Part shown: one piece after another, positions 48,750 to 59,293 of the stretch
Numbering within the stretch: position 1 is the stretch's first letter
Layout: each line of letters opens with the position of its first letter
Origin: Combretum micranthum
Lineage: Eukaryota; Streptophyta; Magnoliopsida; Myrtales; Combretaceae
Length of the DNA stretch: 64,000 nt
Assembly (NCBI GenBank): GCA_024138025.1
Contig: JAMXBD010000693.1
Span: forward strand, 558,001 to 622,000
Reading direction: 5' to 3'
Translations under genes and position numbers: made by a program
Notes under the pieces: model-generated
What the model was told of the DNA's origin: nothing
Database searches by the model: none
Seen by the model: only the letters and a program-made list of their open reading frames with translations

Positions 48750-48784
48750 TTTTTCTTAAGTATTTTTAGTGTATTTTCAACGTG

Positions 48785-49086
48785 GAATTGGAGGCATAAT
48801 ATAAATAATGATGATCTCTTTTAGAACTCCTTTAGACTGGATTTCTTTTATTGGATTAAATATAACTCTAAGCTTAGTAGAAATCAAAAGATTCTTAATA
48901 CTAAGCCATAGGCTTGTACGTTTTGTTTCGCCTTAAAGGTCATCTGGAAAGAAAGGAATAATAAAGTTTCAATAACCAGATGACAAATTGGATCCCTTAT
49001 GCTAGAGTTGTGGCCGCATAATGGTAGGCTTCTTGCTTGAAGAAGAAAGGAGCTAGAAGCATCCTAAGGGAACCACAGTGGATACC
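48785..49086 (+). pseudogene. LINE remnant, segment 3
   Basis: This is the continuation of the LINE after the copia element. Removing the insert and one ACGTG copy keeps the zf-RVT-like reading frame going (HLLMDYRVT then WNW). At about 48937-48972 is VIWKERNNKV, the VWKERNNR(V/I)F block that ends the zinc-binding region of plant LINEs. It is cut at 49091 by the Tnt1-like element (duplication ATTGG) and resumes at 57689. Confidence 0.75.
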
Positions 49087-49113
49087 ATTGGTGTTGTGTA
49101 TCCCTCCTACATG

Positions 49114-49133
49114 GATGATGATGATGATGATGA

Positions 49134-49197
<64 letters not shown>
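49114..49197. repeat. (GAT)7(ATT)21 microsatellite in the 5' LTR
   Basis: 84 bp of triplets. The matching site in the 3' LTR (54042-54070) has only about two GAT and eight TAT units followed by a T-run, so the tract changed length after insertion. Confidence 0.9.
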
Positions 49198-49199
<2 letters not shown>

Positions 49200-49502
49200 A
49201 AAAAAAGAAGAAGAAGTAGCCAAGTTGGCTACGTAAAGCAGCCCATGAAGCCAGAGAATTCTTGAAGAATTCTCGTGAATTCCAGTCGAAATTCAAATCG
49301 ACTTTGACTAGGAGCTTGATAACCATTACTTTGTTGCCAAGAAAATCATAATCGGTTAAAACCGATTTCGCCGAAATGCCAGCCAGATTTTAAAAGGAGC
49401 AAAGCTGTTTTTCTTTGAAAAATTTCCAGCCAGCTAGCTTCAGGAAATTTCCAATCGGAATATAAACCGACCTTAGGAAACGTAAGGTAAGCAAATCTTG
49501 CC

Positions 49503-49510
49503 TATAAATA
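49503..49510 (+). promoter_or_regulatory. LTR TATA box
   Basis: TATAAATA in GCCTATAAATAGCCAATGC, about 410 bp into the LTR. The identical box is at 57212-57219 in the 3' LTR. Confidence 0.75.
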
Positions 49511-49972
49511 GCCAATGCATGGACACCTCCCTAGGAGTGCTCCATTTTGCAAATCAATCTCTCCCAGCGTAAATTGTGTGTGTGTGTCTTTTGTGTGCCA
49601 AAGCAAAAAGTTTTGCTTTGAAGAAAATTTGTCTAGAGAGAGATATAATTTATAGTGAGTGTCAAAATAGTGAGGAATATTTTGAGGTGTTTGGGAAACA
49701 CTTGTGTGCCACTATTTTAGGTTTATCTCAAATATTTGTATTTATACCTCTAGAATATTTTTCTAGAGAAGTATCTCTCTTGTAAACCTACTATTTTATA
49801 GTGGAAGAAATTTTTCGGAGTTGGTCCGTGGACGTAGCCTACAAAGGGTGAACCACGTTAAATTTTATGGTGCCATTTATTTATTTTACTTGCTTTGCTT
49901 GTATTTTTATTTATCAGTTATCTGCCTCACATCTATTTATTACTTCCGCTGTGCCGCTTTGATCCCAACAAC

Positions 49973-49985
49973 TGGTATCAGAGCC
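49973..49985 (+). promoter_or_regulatory. Primer-binding site (initiator Met tRNA)
   Basis: TGGTATCAGAGCC, a perfect copy of the usual plant copia site, 2 bp after the 5' LTR. Confidence 0.93.
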
Positions 49986-50091
49986 AGGTTCGAGTGAATA
50001 TATCTCCTTATCGTATGCTCTGTGGTTGCCACTAAATTGTGGATCCTCCACATCAGAAAATAAGTTAGATTATTATTCACTCATTTGAATC

Positions 50092-50830
50092 ATGGAGGCG
50101 AAGACGAGCAAAATGATCAATTTAAATGGCACAAATTATCACATATGGAGAAGCAAGATGAAGGACCTCTTGTTCGTGACAAAGATGCATTTGCCGGTGT
50201 TTGGTACTACTAAACCCGAGGACAAGACAGACGAGGAATGGGAGTTTGAGCATGAGCAAGTATATAGATTTATTCGATAGTTTGTCGAAGATAATGTGTA
50301 TAATCACATTTGTAATGAGACTCATGCAAGAACTCTATGGAACAAATTAGAGGAGTTGTATGCTTCTAAAACCGGCAACAACAAATTGTTTTACTTGACA
50401 AAGTTGCTCCAGATGAAGTATCAGGAAGGTACGTCAATGGCAGATCACTTGAATGATTTTCAAGGGATTGTGGAGCCATTGTCAAGAATGGGCATAAATT
50501 TTGACAACGAGGTACTCGTCTTTCAATTCTAGCCTCCTTGCCTGAATCTTGGGAGACTCTGAAGATTTCACTTACAAATTCTGCACCAAACAGTACAGTA
50601 AATATGGAATTTGTTAAAAGTGGAGTCTTAAATGAAGAAATGAGACAAAGAACACAAGGGTCTTCTTCATCAAAGGAAGAAGTCTTTGTTGCAGAATCCA
50701 GGGAGAGGAGTCAGTCTAGAGGTCCAAGATCAAAGGACAAGAGTAGAGGAAAGTCAAATAAATATGCCAATGTTGAGTGCCATATTGCAAGAAAAAGGGT
50801 CATATAAAGAAATTTTGCTGAAAATTCAAG
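50092..50830 (+). pseudogene. copia gag remnant (Tnt1-like)
   Basis: The ATG at 50092 follows the 5' leader and opens a gag-type frame with [13 protein letters not shown] (copia gag UBN2-like start). An in-frame TAG at 50278 is followed in the same frame by TLWNKLEELYASK, LLQMKYQEGTSMADHLNDF and MGINFDNE. A frameshift near 50525 moves reading to LPESWETLK. The basic Ser/Arg-rich linker (50700-50760) precedes a zinc knuckle at about 50775-50815 that is split by a frameshift between its first Cys and the following KKKGHIKKFC part. The product would form the virus-like particle. Confidence 0.85.
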
Positions 50831-53800
50831 TAAGATCAAAAGAAGAACAAAGGAAATATGACAGCAATGATAATGATCAAGGGAATGTTGTCGAGGAGTT
50901 TAATCTTGTCTATGATGATGATGATATGGTAAATCTTGCAGTCTGAGACAAGCTAGGTGATCGATAGTGGTGCTACCATTCATGCTACATCTTGAAGAGA
51001 ATTCTTCTCATCCTACACACCAGGCAATTTTGGCGTGTAAGAATGGGAAATGAGAATTTTTCTAAAATTGCAAGTAAAGGAGATGTTTGTTTGGAGACAG
51101 AGAATGGTACACAATTGGTCCTGAAGGATGTCAGGTATATTTTAGATATGCGTTTGAATTTGATTTCAACAAGTAGATTGGATGATGAAGGTTTCTGCAA
51201 TACCTTCTTTTATGGTAAATGGAAGCTTACCAAAGGATCTTTGGTAGTAGCTAGAGGAAGCAATTCTTTAAACTGTATTTTATGAAAGCAAAGCTCTCCC
51301 AAGATGCAGTGAATGCAGTGGAGAATGACAATACGGTTAAGCTTTGGCATAAACGTCTAGGCCATATGAGTGAGAAAAGTATGGCTCGTTTGGCTAGAAA
51401 GAATGTGTTACCTGGATTGGATCAAGTTCATTTGAAGAAGTGTGCTGATTGTCTGGCAGGAAAGCAAAACAGGGTTGCTTTCAAAAGTTCCTTTCCTTCT
51501 AGAATGAAGAATGTACTAGATTTAGTACACTCGGACTTATGTGGGCCGATGACAAAGTCACTTGGTGGTGCTTAGTATTTTGTGACTTTCATTGATTATC
51601 ATTCTAGAAAGACGTGGGTATACCTTTTGAAGTCTAAAGATCGGGTATTGGATGCCTTCAAGCAATTTTTGTCTCTAGTTGAGAGGCAAACAGGCAAGAA
51701 GTTGAAGTGCATTCGAACAGACAATGGTGGAGAGTACACTGGACCATTTCATGCTTACTGTAATGAGCATGGATTCGACATCAAACAACACCTCCAAAGA
51801 CACCACAGTTAAATGGCTTGGCTGAGAGGATGAACAGGACTTTGATGAGAGAGTCAGATGTTTACTCACATGCAAAGTTGCCAAATGTTTTGGGGTGAGC
51901 TATATTGACAGTAGTTCATGTATTGAACCTCTCACCATGTGTCCTCTGCAGTTTGATACTCCTGAGAGAGTATGGTCAGGAAAAGATGTTTCCTATGATC
52001 ATTTGCGGGTGTTTGTTGTAAAGCCTTTGTGCATGTTCCAAAGGATGAGGGTCAAAGCTTGATGTCAAGACACGACAATGTATGTTTATTGGCTATGGTC
52101 AAGATCAGTTTGGCTATAGGTTTTATGATCCAATTCAGAAGAAGCTTTTGAGAAGCCGTGATGCGGTGTTTTTGAAAATGAGACCATTGAGGATATAGAG
52201 AAATAAAATGCTTCCAGGTCTAGCAGTAGTACAACAACCTAGAATATACCTCCAACAATTGCCAAGGAGGTTGGAGATGAAATACAGAATGACCAGCCTG
52301 ACACAGGTGATGCAGATGCTCCCATGAGTTTCATCAGATGATTCTGATGATGATGGTGTCATGATCAACCACCAGCTCCAATGGTTCTCCAGAATTGAGA
52401 AGATCTACTAGAGTTCGACAACCCTCTACTAGATACCTACAGATCAATATGTATTATTGACTGATGGGGGAGAACCAGAAGACTTTGAAGAGGCAATGGA
52501 TGATGAACACAAAAGAAGTGGATTAAGGCCATGCAAGATAAATCCTTGCATAAGAATGAAACTTTTGAGCTGGTGAAGTTACCAAAAGTAAGAGGGCTTT
52601 GAAAAACAAGTGGGTATTCAAGATAAAACACGATGAACACAGTTCTCAACCACGATTCAAAGCCAGATTAGTTGTTAAAGGATTTAGCCAAAGGAAAGGG
52701 ATTGACTTTGATGAGATATTTTCACCAGGTGAAAATGACATCCATTCGAACAGTGTAGGGTTAGCAACAAGTCTTGACCTGAGATCGAGCAATGGATGTG
52801 AAGACTGCCTTCCTTCATGGTGATTTGAGGAAGAAATAATGGAGCAGCCAGAGGGTTTTTGGTAAAAGGAAAGAGGATTATGTTTGTAAATTAAGAAAAG
52901 CCTGTATGGCTTGAAACAGGCACCAAGACAGTGGTACAAGAAGTTTGAGTCAGTTATGGGAGCAAGGCTACAAGAAGACTACTTCATATCACTGTGTTTT
53001 TGTGCAGAAATTCTCTGATGATGATTTTATTATTCTATTGCTCTATGTGGATGATATGTTGATTGTTGGCCAGAATATTTCCAGGATTAACAGCCTGAAG
53101 AAGCAGTTGAGTAAGTCTTTTGCTATGAAAGACTTAGGGCCAGCAAGACAAATTCTTGGCATGAAGATTACCAGAATAGATGCCAATAAACTTTGGTTGT
53201 CACAAGAGAAGTACATTGAGAAAGTACTTCAAAGGTTTAATATGGACAAAGCTAAAGCAGTTAATTGTCCTCTTGCTAATCACTTTAGATTGAGTTCCAA
53301 GCAGTGCCCTTCTACTGAGAAAGAGAATGAGGAGATGGACAGGTTCCATATGCATCAGCAGTTGGAAGTTTGATGTATGTCATGGTATGTACACAGGCAG
53401 ATATTGCTCACTCAGTTGGAGTAGTGAGCCGGTTCCTTTCAAATCCTGGAAAGGAACATTGGGCTGCAGTAAAATGGATTTTAGATATCTTCGTGGTACC
53501 TCCAAAATGTGCTTGTGTTTTGGAGAAAAAACCTGTGTTGGTTGGCTACACAGATGCAGATATGGCTGGTGATGTTGACTCAAGAAAGTCTACATCAGGA
53601 TACTTGATTTCATTTGCAGGAGAAACTGTGTCATGGCAGTTAAGATTACAAAAATGTGTTGCTCTTTCAACAACTGAAGCTAAGTTTATTGCAGCAATGA
53701 AGCTTGTAAAGAGTTGCTATGGATGAAAAAGTTCTTAAATGAACTTAGTTTCCACCAGAGAAGTATGAGCTATTTTGTGACAGTCAAGTGCAATTCACCT

Positions 53801-54003
53801 TGGAAGAATTCCTCCTTTCATTCCAGATCAAAACATATTGATGTTAGATATCACTAGATCAGGGATGTATTGGAGAAGAAGCTATTACAGCTTGAAAAGA
53901 TCCATACTGATGAAAATGGATCAGATATGTTGACAAAGGCTCTTCCAAGAGACAAATTTGAATACTGTCGCTTAGCAGCAGGATTGGTGGAGTCCTGCAT
54001 GTA
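50831..54003 (+). pseudogene. copia pol remnant: PR, IN, RT, RNase H
   Basis: Protease VIDSGATIHAT (about 50957-50989, catalytic DSG present). Pre-integrase LWHKRLGHMS (51339-51368) with the zinc motif C-x2-C in CADCLAGKQ. Integrase core HSDLCGP (first Asp, about 51529), FIDYHSRKTWVYLL and IRTDNGGEY (second Asp, about 51713-51739); the Glu-bearing LNGLAERMNRT block lies after a frameshift near 51795. RT: NKWVFKIK (52602), ARLVVKGFSQRKGIDFDE, the catalytic YVDD at 53044-53055, then ILGMKI. RNase H: VGYTDADMAGDVDSRKSTSG (about 53540-53600), VALSTTEAKF, and the C-terminal KHIDVRYH...LTKALP. Several stops and frameshifts make it inactive, although catalytic residues remain. Confidence 0.92.
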
Positions 54004-54005
54004 TC

Positions 54006-54018
54006 GGGAGGGGGAGAA
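54006..54018 (+). promoter_or_regulatory. Polypurine tract
   Basis: GGGAGGGGGAGAA directly upstream of the 3' LTR start at 54020. Confidence 0.88.
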
Positions 54019-54205
54019 TTGTTGTGTATCCCTCCTACATGGATGATTATTATTATTATTATTATTATTAATTTTTTTTTTTTTTATTAAAAAAAAGAAG
54101 AAGAAGTAGCCAAGTTGGCTACGTAAAGCAGCCCATGAAGCCAGAGAATTTGTAAGGACCCCGCTATTACCCCTAGTTGAAATAAGCAATAGCAGTTCCC
54201 CAACC

Positions 54206-54230
54206 GCATATAATCTGCAGAATTATATGC
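54206..54230. promoter_or_regulatory. Covarying hairpin near the LTR tip, copy 1
   Basis: GCATATAAT-CTGCAGA-ATTATATGC: perfect 9-bp arms, 7-nt loop, 55 bp from the LTR edge. The homologous position in the LTR at 60803 forms a hairpin with two compensatory changes. Confidence 0.65.
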
Positions 54231-55581
54231 AAGGTTGTCTTAAAAGGATTGTTTGATGAATTGTTCACCTAATCTTAAGGAATAAATCATTTTAATTAAT
54301 AATTACTTAGTAGCTTTTCAAAACATATTAACATATAATATACACAACTTCAAACAAAGGCAGATCAAGCTAGATATATACATACATATATTACATCCAC
54401 AGGCTTCTTACAAGCCTTAAGCAAAATAACCAAAATATAAAGCTTAACAAAGCTTTACAAACATCCATTCTAACTAACTATCTAGTCTATTACAAAAAGA
54501 ATGGTTCCATCCAGTCTTGGTCAAACTCTAGTCCTCATATTCCTCCAAGAAGTCCTCAAAATCGGAGCCATAACCCATGCTCGCATAGGACTCGTCCAGG
54601 TCATCACCTGAAATTGTTAAAAGAATGAGCCAGAGGCCCAGTACACAGCAACGAATACAAAAGCGTGATGAAGCACACAAGCTTAGTCTAAATGCAATAT
54701 GCAACATCCATTCAATTATTCTTTGATCTTTAATTAATCAATCAACACGGGAGTATTCAAACTCCGGACAACAGGGATCGCGAGGGGACCTGAGTAACAC
54801 TCGGACGCTCAGGGGGTTGATATAAGTAGTTCGGGTACTCATACCGTCCTAGATATCGTTAAGTCAAAGAGAAAAGTAGCTTCCTCCAGGGTTAATAGCC
54901 GTTACTTAGCTTTATTTATACTCAGTCCATATCATAAAATAGTTCACCGTTCTCATAAACGTTTGAACTAAACTATGGTACTTCCTACCAAGTTTAAATA
55001 AATTTTCACCGATCTATACTCCCCGTCGACTACCCGCCGTACCACTTAATGAAAGTCATCTCAAATGACAGGAGTGGCCTAAGCGCCTAGATCTATCGTG
55101 CTCAAACCGAGCAAGGTGCCGCTCCCCGAACCGGATACCAACTTCCATCCCAAACTCATCAAACTATGAGGGGTCGCCGTTAGGTTCATACATGACCTGG
55201 CGTAGGAATTGGATTTTAACGGCATAAAACACAAGCAACAATCACATTTTAAATTTTCTTATTATATATATAAGTTTTATAAATGCCTATCCTAACAGAG
55301 ACAAGCAAGTTACTGCGTACCTGATAAAGCTCGGGAATTAACGGAGTCGAATGGGCGAGGATCTATCACTGTTTAATCAATATTAAAATTCACTCTTAGC
55401 TTAGACTCTAATTGACTAGCTCAAAATATAAATTCATCCAAGAATCCAAATAAATTGATACAAAGTCAAGTTAAGGCATTTAAGCACCCTATCATACCCT
55501 AGATTGCTTAATAAATACATATTTACTCGTATAACAAACTTTGGAAAATTTTAGAAAAAGCTTTTAAAAATTCAAAAGCTC

Positions 55582-55975
55582 AGGGGATACGCCGGCACTC
55601 AACGCCGGCGGCGTTGAGCCGGTGTTCAATGTCCTGAAAATTCACACTGCCAACGCTGGCAGTGTTCAAGGGTACGCCGTCAGCCTATGTTTTCTACGCC
55701 GGCGGCCTTTAGCCGGCGTTGAATCCAAAACCCTAAGTTTCAAAAACATCCAGAGAAGTCTAAGCCGTCCGCTTACTTATGTACGCAGGCAGCTTTGACA
55801 TATACGCCGGCGGCGTAAATTTTATACAGCCGGCGTACAATATGGATGAAAGAACGCCGTCTCACTCTTCTAGTGAAAGCCGGCGGCGTTGCAAACAGCG
55901 TTAGAAAAATTGATTCTGTGGGCTTTCTACACCGCCTCTACGCCGGCGGCGTAGAATCCCCAGATGCCGGCGTAC
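55582..55975. repeat. Cluster of GC-rich palindromes (CGCCGGCG type)
   Basis: More than a dozen GCCGGC-centred units occur in 400 bp, for example TACGCCGGCACTCAACGCCG, CTACGCCGGCGGCC, TATACGCCGGCGGCGTAAA and CTCTACGCCGGCGGCGTAGA (perfect core CTACGCCG/CGGCGTAG). The surrounding LTR is strongly AT-rich. Confidence 0.85.
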
Positions 55976-56880
55976 GTTCAAATTCTAGCCTATACGAAAA
56001 TGATTTTTGAAATCCCCTGTTTTATACACTTTGATCAATTCTCAAAACTTTTTTTTTCAAACTTAGTCCAAACTTTCTAAAGCTTGTTATATGGATCAAA
56101 TACTATCCTAACAACATGAATTTCACCTCTAATTATCAAATCACCATTCTTACTTCAAATTCACACATTAACTACTCATTCTTCAATTTTTCTATAATAC
56201 TCATTCCCACACTTCCACTTTCCTATGAGATGCAAACTACCACTTCATTAATCACATAATCCCATTCAAACTATCATTCATGCATCAATCCAATCTCATA
56301 CCAAACATCATCTCAAAATCCTATCTACCCTAATATTTACAATCAACACATTATAAAACATAAATTAAAAGACAAGGATTGCATTAAACTTACATGAGTG
56401 ATTCTTGGCTTGAAATGTTATTCAAATCCTTAAGCTTGTTGTAAACCTTGGCTTAGGGTTTAGGCTTTTGGGTTGAGAAAAGGAAGAAAGAAATAAGAAA
56501 GAAAAGAAGTAAAATTCGTATGAAATTTTTGGCTGCAAAGAAGGAGGACTTATCTTGACCAATTAGAGTAATTTGTTATCCAAATCTTACCTTTAAGGGG
56601 TATATTTGTCCTAGGTTTAATTTGGGTGAATTTCAAATGCATTTGAGTTAAATTTGAGCACAAAATGTAGGTTTAAAAATTCACAAAATTTCTGTCATAA
56701 ATTAAGCAACTTCAAAACAATTTAATTACATTCTAAACATAATACATGCATATTAATTCACAAAAAGACACACACATTCATTAAACTATTCACACATTTA
56801 TGGATATCAAACAATAAGATTAATTTCATAATACTAATCATATATAAAATAACACATTCCTTAATTATATTACTAAACAT

Positions 56881-56914
<34 letters not shown>

Positions 56915-57688
56915 CATTCAAATATCATACTAGCATGCAATATAGGAATTTCTTGGCTATTTCAGAATTCTTGAAGAATTCTCTTGAATTCCAATTGAAA
57001 TTCAAACCGACTTTGACTAGGAGCTTGATAACCATTACTTTGTTGTCAAGAAAATCATAATCGGTTAAAACCAATTTCGCTGAAATGCCAGCCAGATTTT
57101 AAAAGGAGCAAAGTTGTTCTTCTTTGAAAAATTTCCAGCCAGCTAGCTTTAGGAAATTTTCAGTCGGAATATAAACCGACTTTGGAAAATGTAAGGCAAG
57201 CAAATCTTGCCTATAAATAGCCAATGCATGGACACCTCCCTGGGCGTGCTCCATTTTGCAAATCAATCTCTCCTAGCATAAATTGTGTGTGTGTGTGTCT
57301 CTTGTGTGCCAAAGCAAAAAGTTCTGCTTTGAAGAAAATTTGTCTAGAGAGAGATATAATTTATAGTGAGTGACAAAATAGTGAGGAATATTTTGGGGTG
57401 TTTAGGAAACACTTGTGTGCCACTATTTTAGGTTTATCTCAAATATTTGTATTTGTACCTCTAGAATATTTTTCTAGAGAAGTATCTCTCTTGTAAACCT
57501 ACTATTTTATAGTGGAAGAAATTTTTCGAAGTTGGTCCCGTAGACGTAGCCTACAAAGGGTGAACCACGTTAAATTTTCTGGTGCCATTTATTTTATTTT
57601 ACTTGCTTTGCTTGTATTTTTATTTATCAGTTATCCGCCTCACATCTATTTATTACTTCCGCTATGCTGCTTTGATCCCAACAATTGG

Positions 57689-58301
57689 AACGGTCATGGT
57701 TAAAATTCAATTGTGATGTTATTGTAGGAGAGAATGGAAATTTAAACACTGGAGGTGTTTGTAGAGATGCAGAATAAAGGATCAAAGGTTTTTTTCCAAG
57801 GAGAATTGTCTCATCATCGCCATTGGAAGCAAAGGTTGCAAGCATCATGGAGGTTGTGAGGATATGAGAATCTAAGAGCTTGAATCGCATCATCTTTGAT
57901 TTAGATTCTTTGAGCGCTGTTAATTTCATCAATAAGAGTAATGTTAGGTCTTTGTCTTCTTCTAACATCATTTCTCTATATAGGGAAAAGGTTTCTAAGA
58001 TCCAAGAAGCGATGATATTTTTCTCCACAAGGGGAACCAATTTTGTGGTAGATAGCCTTGCCAAAGCCTACATCAACAATAACCATTCACAAGCAATCCA
58101 TGAAATTTTGAAGATTCCCTTCTTAGTGTCTGCTACCTTTAATGAAACTCAATTGCTTTTTCTTTGATATTTATGTTCCTTCTTTTGCTAATTTTAGAAT
58201 AGCCTAGCTCTTGTGATTTTGTTACTTTTGTTTTATGTTTGTTGTTCTATACGAGGACTTGCTTTGGTTTAATGAAACTTTTTGAATTTATTTAAAAAAA
58301 A
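57689..58301 (+). pseudogene. LINE remnant, segment 4: RNase H domain and 3' end
   Basis: Plant LINE C-terminal RNase H (RVT_3 type): WLKFNCDVI (about 57698-57724, first Asp), TGGVCRDAE, then a stop, GFF, SSPLEAKVASI (about 57810-57850, Glu), and FDLDSLSAVNFINKSN (about 57895-57945, Asp). It ends with a frame to 58167 containing FFSTRGTNFVVDSLAKA, the RxxNxxADxLAKxA-type block. The 3' UTR (TTTGGTTTAATGAAAC) ends in a short A-run at 58293-58301. One in-frame stop is visible after CRDAE. No LINE target duplication was found. Confidence 0.85.
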
Positions 58302-59293
58302 TACACACATGTGAAAATAATTTAAAAAGAAATCCAAATTGACGTTATGAGTCTAATTTATTTTTAGGCCTGATTTGCACCAAAAATAATTTTTTAAATA
58401 ATCATTTTAAGCTAAACTAAGATCACATTTTCAAGTACAATAAACTCAAATTAATTAATCATTTTATCCAATTATGTTTACAAAATGGACTAAATTTAGA
58501 AAAAAAAAAATTCAAATGAAAATAGTTAATTTATTGAAAAGCTCAACTTCAATCATATTACAAATGCGTACTCCAACTTTAATAAGACCTAATGACCCTA
58601 AAAATAATTTTGAACTTACTCACCTTTTTTTTTTTCTTTATATCCTTTTAATTTTAATTTTTAGGCCACATATATATTTTATTTTTCTCATTTTTTAATT
58701 TCATTTTTTGAATTTGGATGTAAACTCACTAGACAAAAAGAACTAAAGCAAGTGAAAATGGGTTATTTATACTTATTGTTTATATTTAATGATCTTGTAA
58801 TTTCAAGGAATTAACATTAATTTCTTAAGTGGAATGGAATTGGATTATGATGAAAAGAAATTTAAAAAAAAACGTTTATTTCTGACATGTGACAAGTTTT
58901 AAGTTTTAAGTAAGAGGTGTATGGTATGGTTCAATTTGGTTTACTCCTTGAACTGAATTGAATTGTATATCACGGTTTAGTTTCTCTTTTAAATTCATAT
59001 CTAATCATATGGTTTGGCACAATTTTTTCAAAAAAAAAAAAAGAAAAAGACAGTTTGATATGGTTTGCTCTGTGATTTAAACCGTTTCTAAAATACATTC
59101 TATCAAAAATCTTCAATTGTATTTCATATCACCAATGTAAAATATAAGCTAAAATATCTTAAATTTATTATTTACCTAAAAAAAATGTAAAATTTATAGT
59201 GGAGGGGATATTTCATCCCTTATAAAATTATAATCGTATTGAACTATAATAGTATACTATACTTGATAAAATAAGAATATGTTATTCAGATAA
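58302..59293. other. AT-rich intergenic DNA
   Basis: Contains a degenerate patch of TGGTTTGG / GGTTCAATTTGGTTT phrases (about 58925-59090) and homopolymers. No gene. The ORF at 58474-58698 is compositionally AT-driven. Confidence 0.4.

Larger units (their letters stand above)
36311..48779 (+). mobile_element. Ty1/copia element with nested insertions
   Basis: A full-length but dead element: 5' LTR 36311-36707, PBS 36710-36721, gag from 36768, pol to 42807, a hairpin array, PPT 43631-43643, 3' LTR from 43645 to 48779. The target duplication is a perfect ACGTG (36306-36310 and 48780-48784). It carries a 1.35-kb insert in pol (39481-40829) and a 4.06-kb solo LTR within its 3' LTR (43757-47819). 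The long gag with a coiled-coil region, a second CCHC knuckle before protease, and a long non-coding stretch with extra purine tracts before the 3' LTR resemble Sirevirus-type copia elements; the lineage is inferred. It sits inside the LINE. Confidence 0.88.
43645..48779 (+). repeat. 3' LTR, split by a nested solo LTR
   Basis: It starts TATTGAACGTGAGAATTCAA (the terminal TG has decayed to TA; compare TGTTGAACTTGAGAGTTCGA at 36311) and ends GTGTATTTTCA. The outer part is 43645-43756 and the rest 47820-48779, separated by 43757-47819. The joined length is about 1067 bp. A C16 run lies at 48734-48749, where the 5' LTR has a shorter C-run (36666-36673). Confidence 0.85.
49092..49970 (+). repeat. 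5' LTR of the Tnt1-like element
   Basis: It starts TGTTGTGTATCCCTCCTACA and ends GATCCCAACA, 879 bp. It contains (GAT)n(ATT)n at 49114-49197, a TATA box at 49503 and a mirrored TCTAGAGA / TCTAGAAT region. The ORFs over the trinucleotide run are artefacts. Confidence 0.92.
54151..56964 (-). mobile_element. Solo LTR, 2.8 kb, TGTAAGGACCCC family
   Basis: It starts TGTAAGGACCCCGCTATTAC and ends CTTGGCTATTTCA, flanked by a perfect GAATT duplication (54146-54150 and 56965-56969). The first 100 bp match the LTR beginning at 60803 (CCCCAACC(G/A)C(A/G)TATAA, AAGGTTGTCTTAAAAG). Order and texture parallel the minus-sense long LTRs, so minus sense is inferred. It contains a GC-palindrome cluster (55582-55975). 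No coding content. Confidence 0.88.
49092..57683 (+). mobile_element. Tnt1/Tork-like Ty1/copia element
   Basis: Structure: 5' LTR 49092-49970, PBS 49973-49985, gag from 50092, pol to about 54003, PPT 54006-54018, 3' LTR 54020-57683. The target duplication ATTGG (49087-49091 and 57684-57688) is perfect. The gag opening and the domain order protease, integrase, RT, RNase H place it in copia; the gag type resembles Tnt1/Tork elements. The two LTRs show about twenty differences, mostly transitions, over roughly 330 compared bases, so the insertion is not recent. A 2.8-kb solo LTR is nested in the 3' LTR. It interrupts the LINE. Confidence 0.92.
54020..57683 (+). repeat. 3' LTR of the Tnt1-like element, split by a nested LTR
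   Basis: 54020-54150 plus 56970-57683, about 845 bp once the nested LTR and one GAATT are removed. It ends GATCCCAACA like the 5' LTR. The ORF at 57512-57703 crosses the LTR/LINE border and is meaningless. Confidence 0.9.

Noticed and set aside
48997..49326. 109-residue minus-strand ORF with poly-Asn
   Set aside because: It crosses the LINE/LTR border and is driven by the trinucleotide run.
49973..49985. tRNA gene fragment at TGGTATCAGAGCC
   Set aside because: Only the 3' complement of initiator Met tRNA is present, directly after an LTR; it is the primer-binding site.
57512..57703. 63-residue ORF
   Set aside because: Spans the junction of the 3' LTR and the LINE, so it is not a gene.
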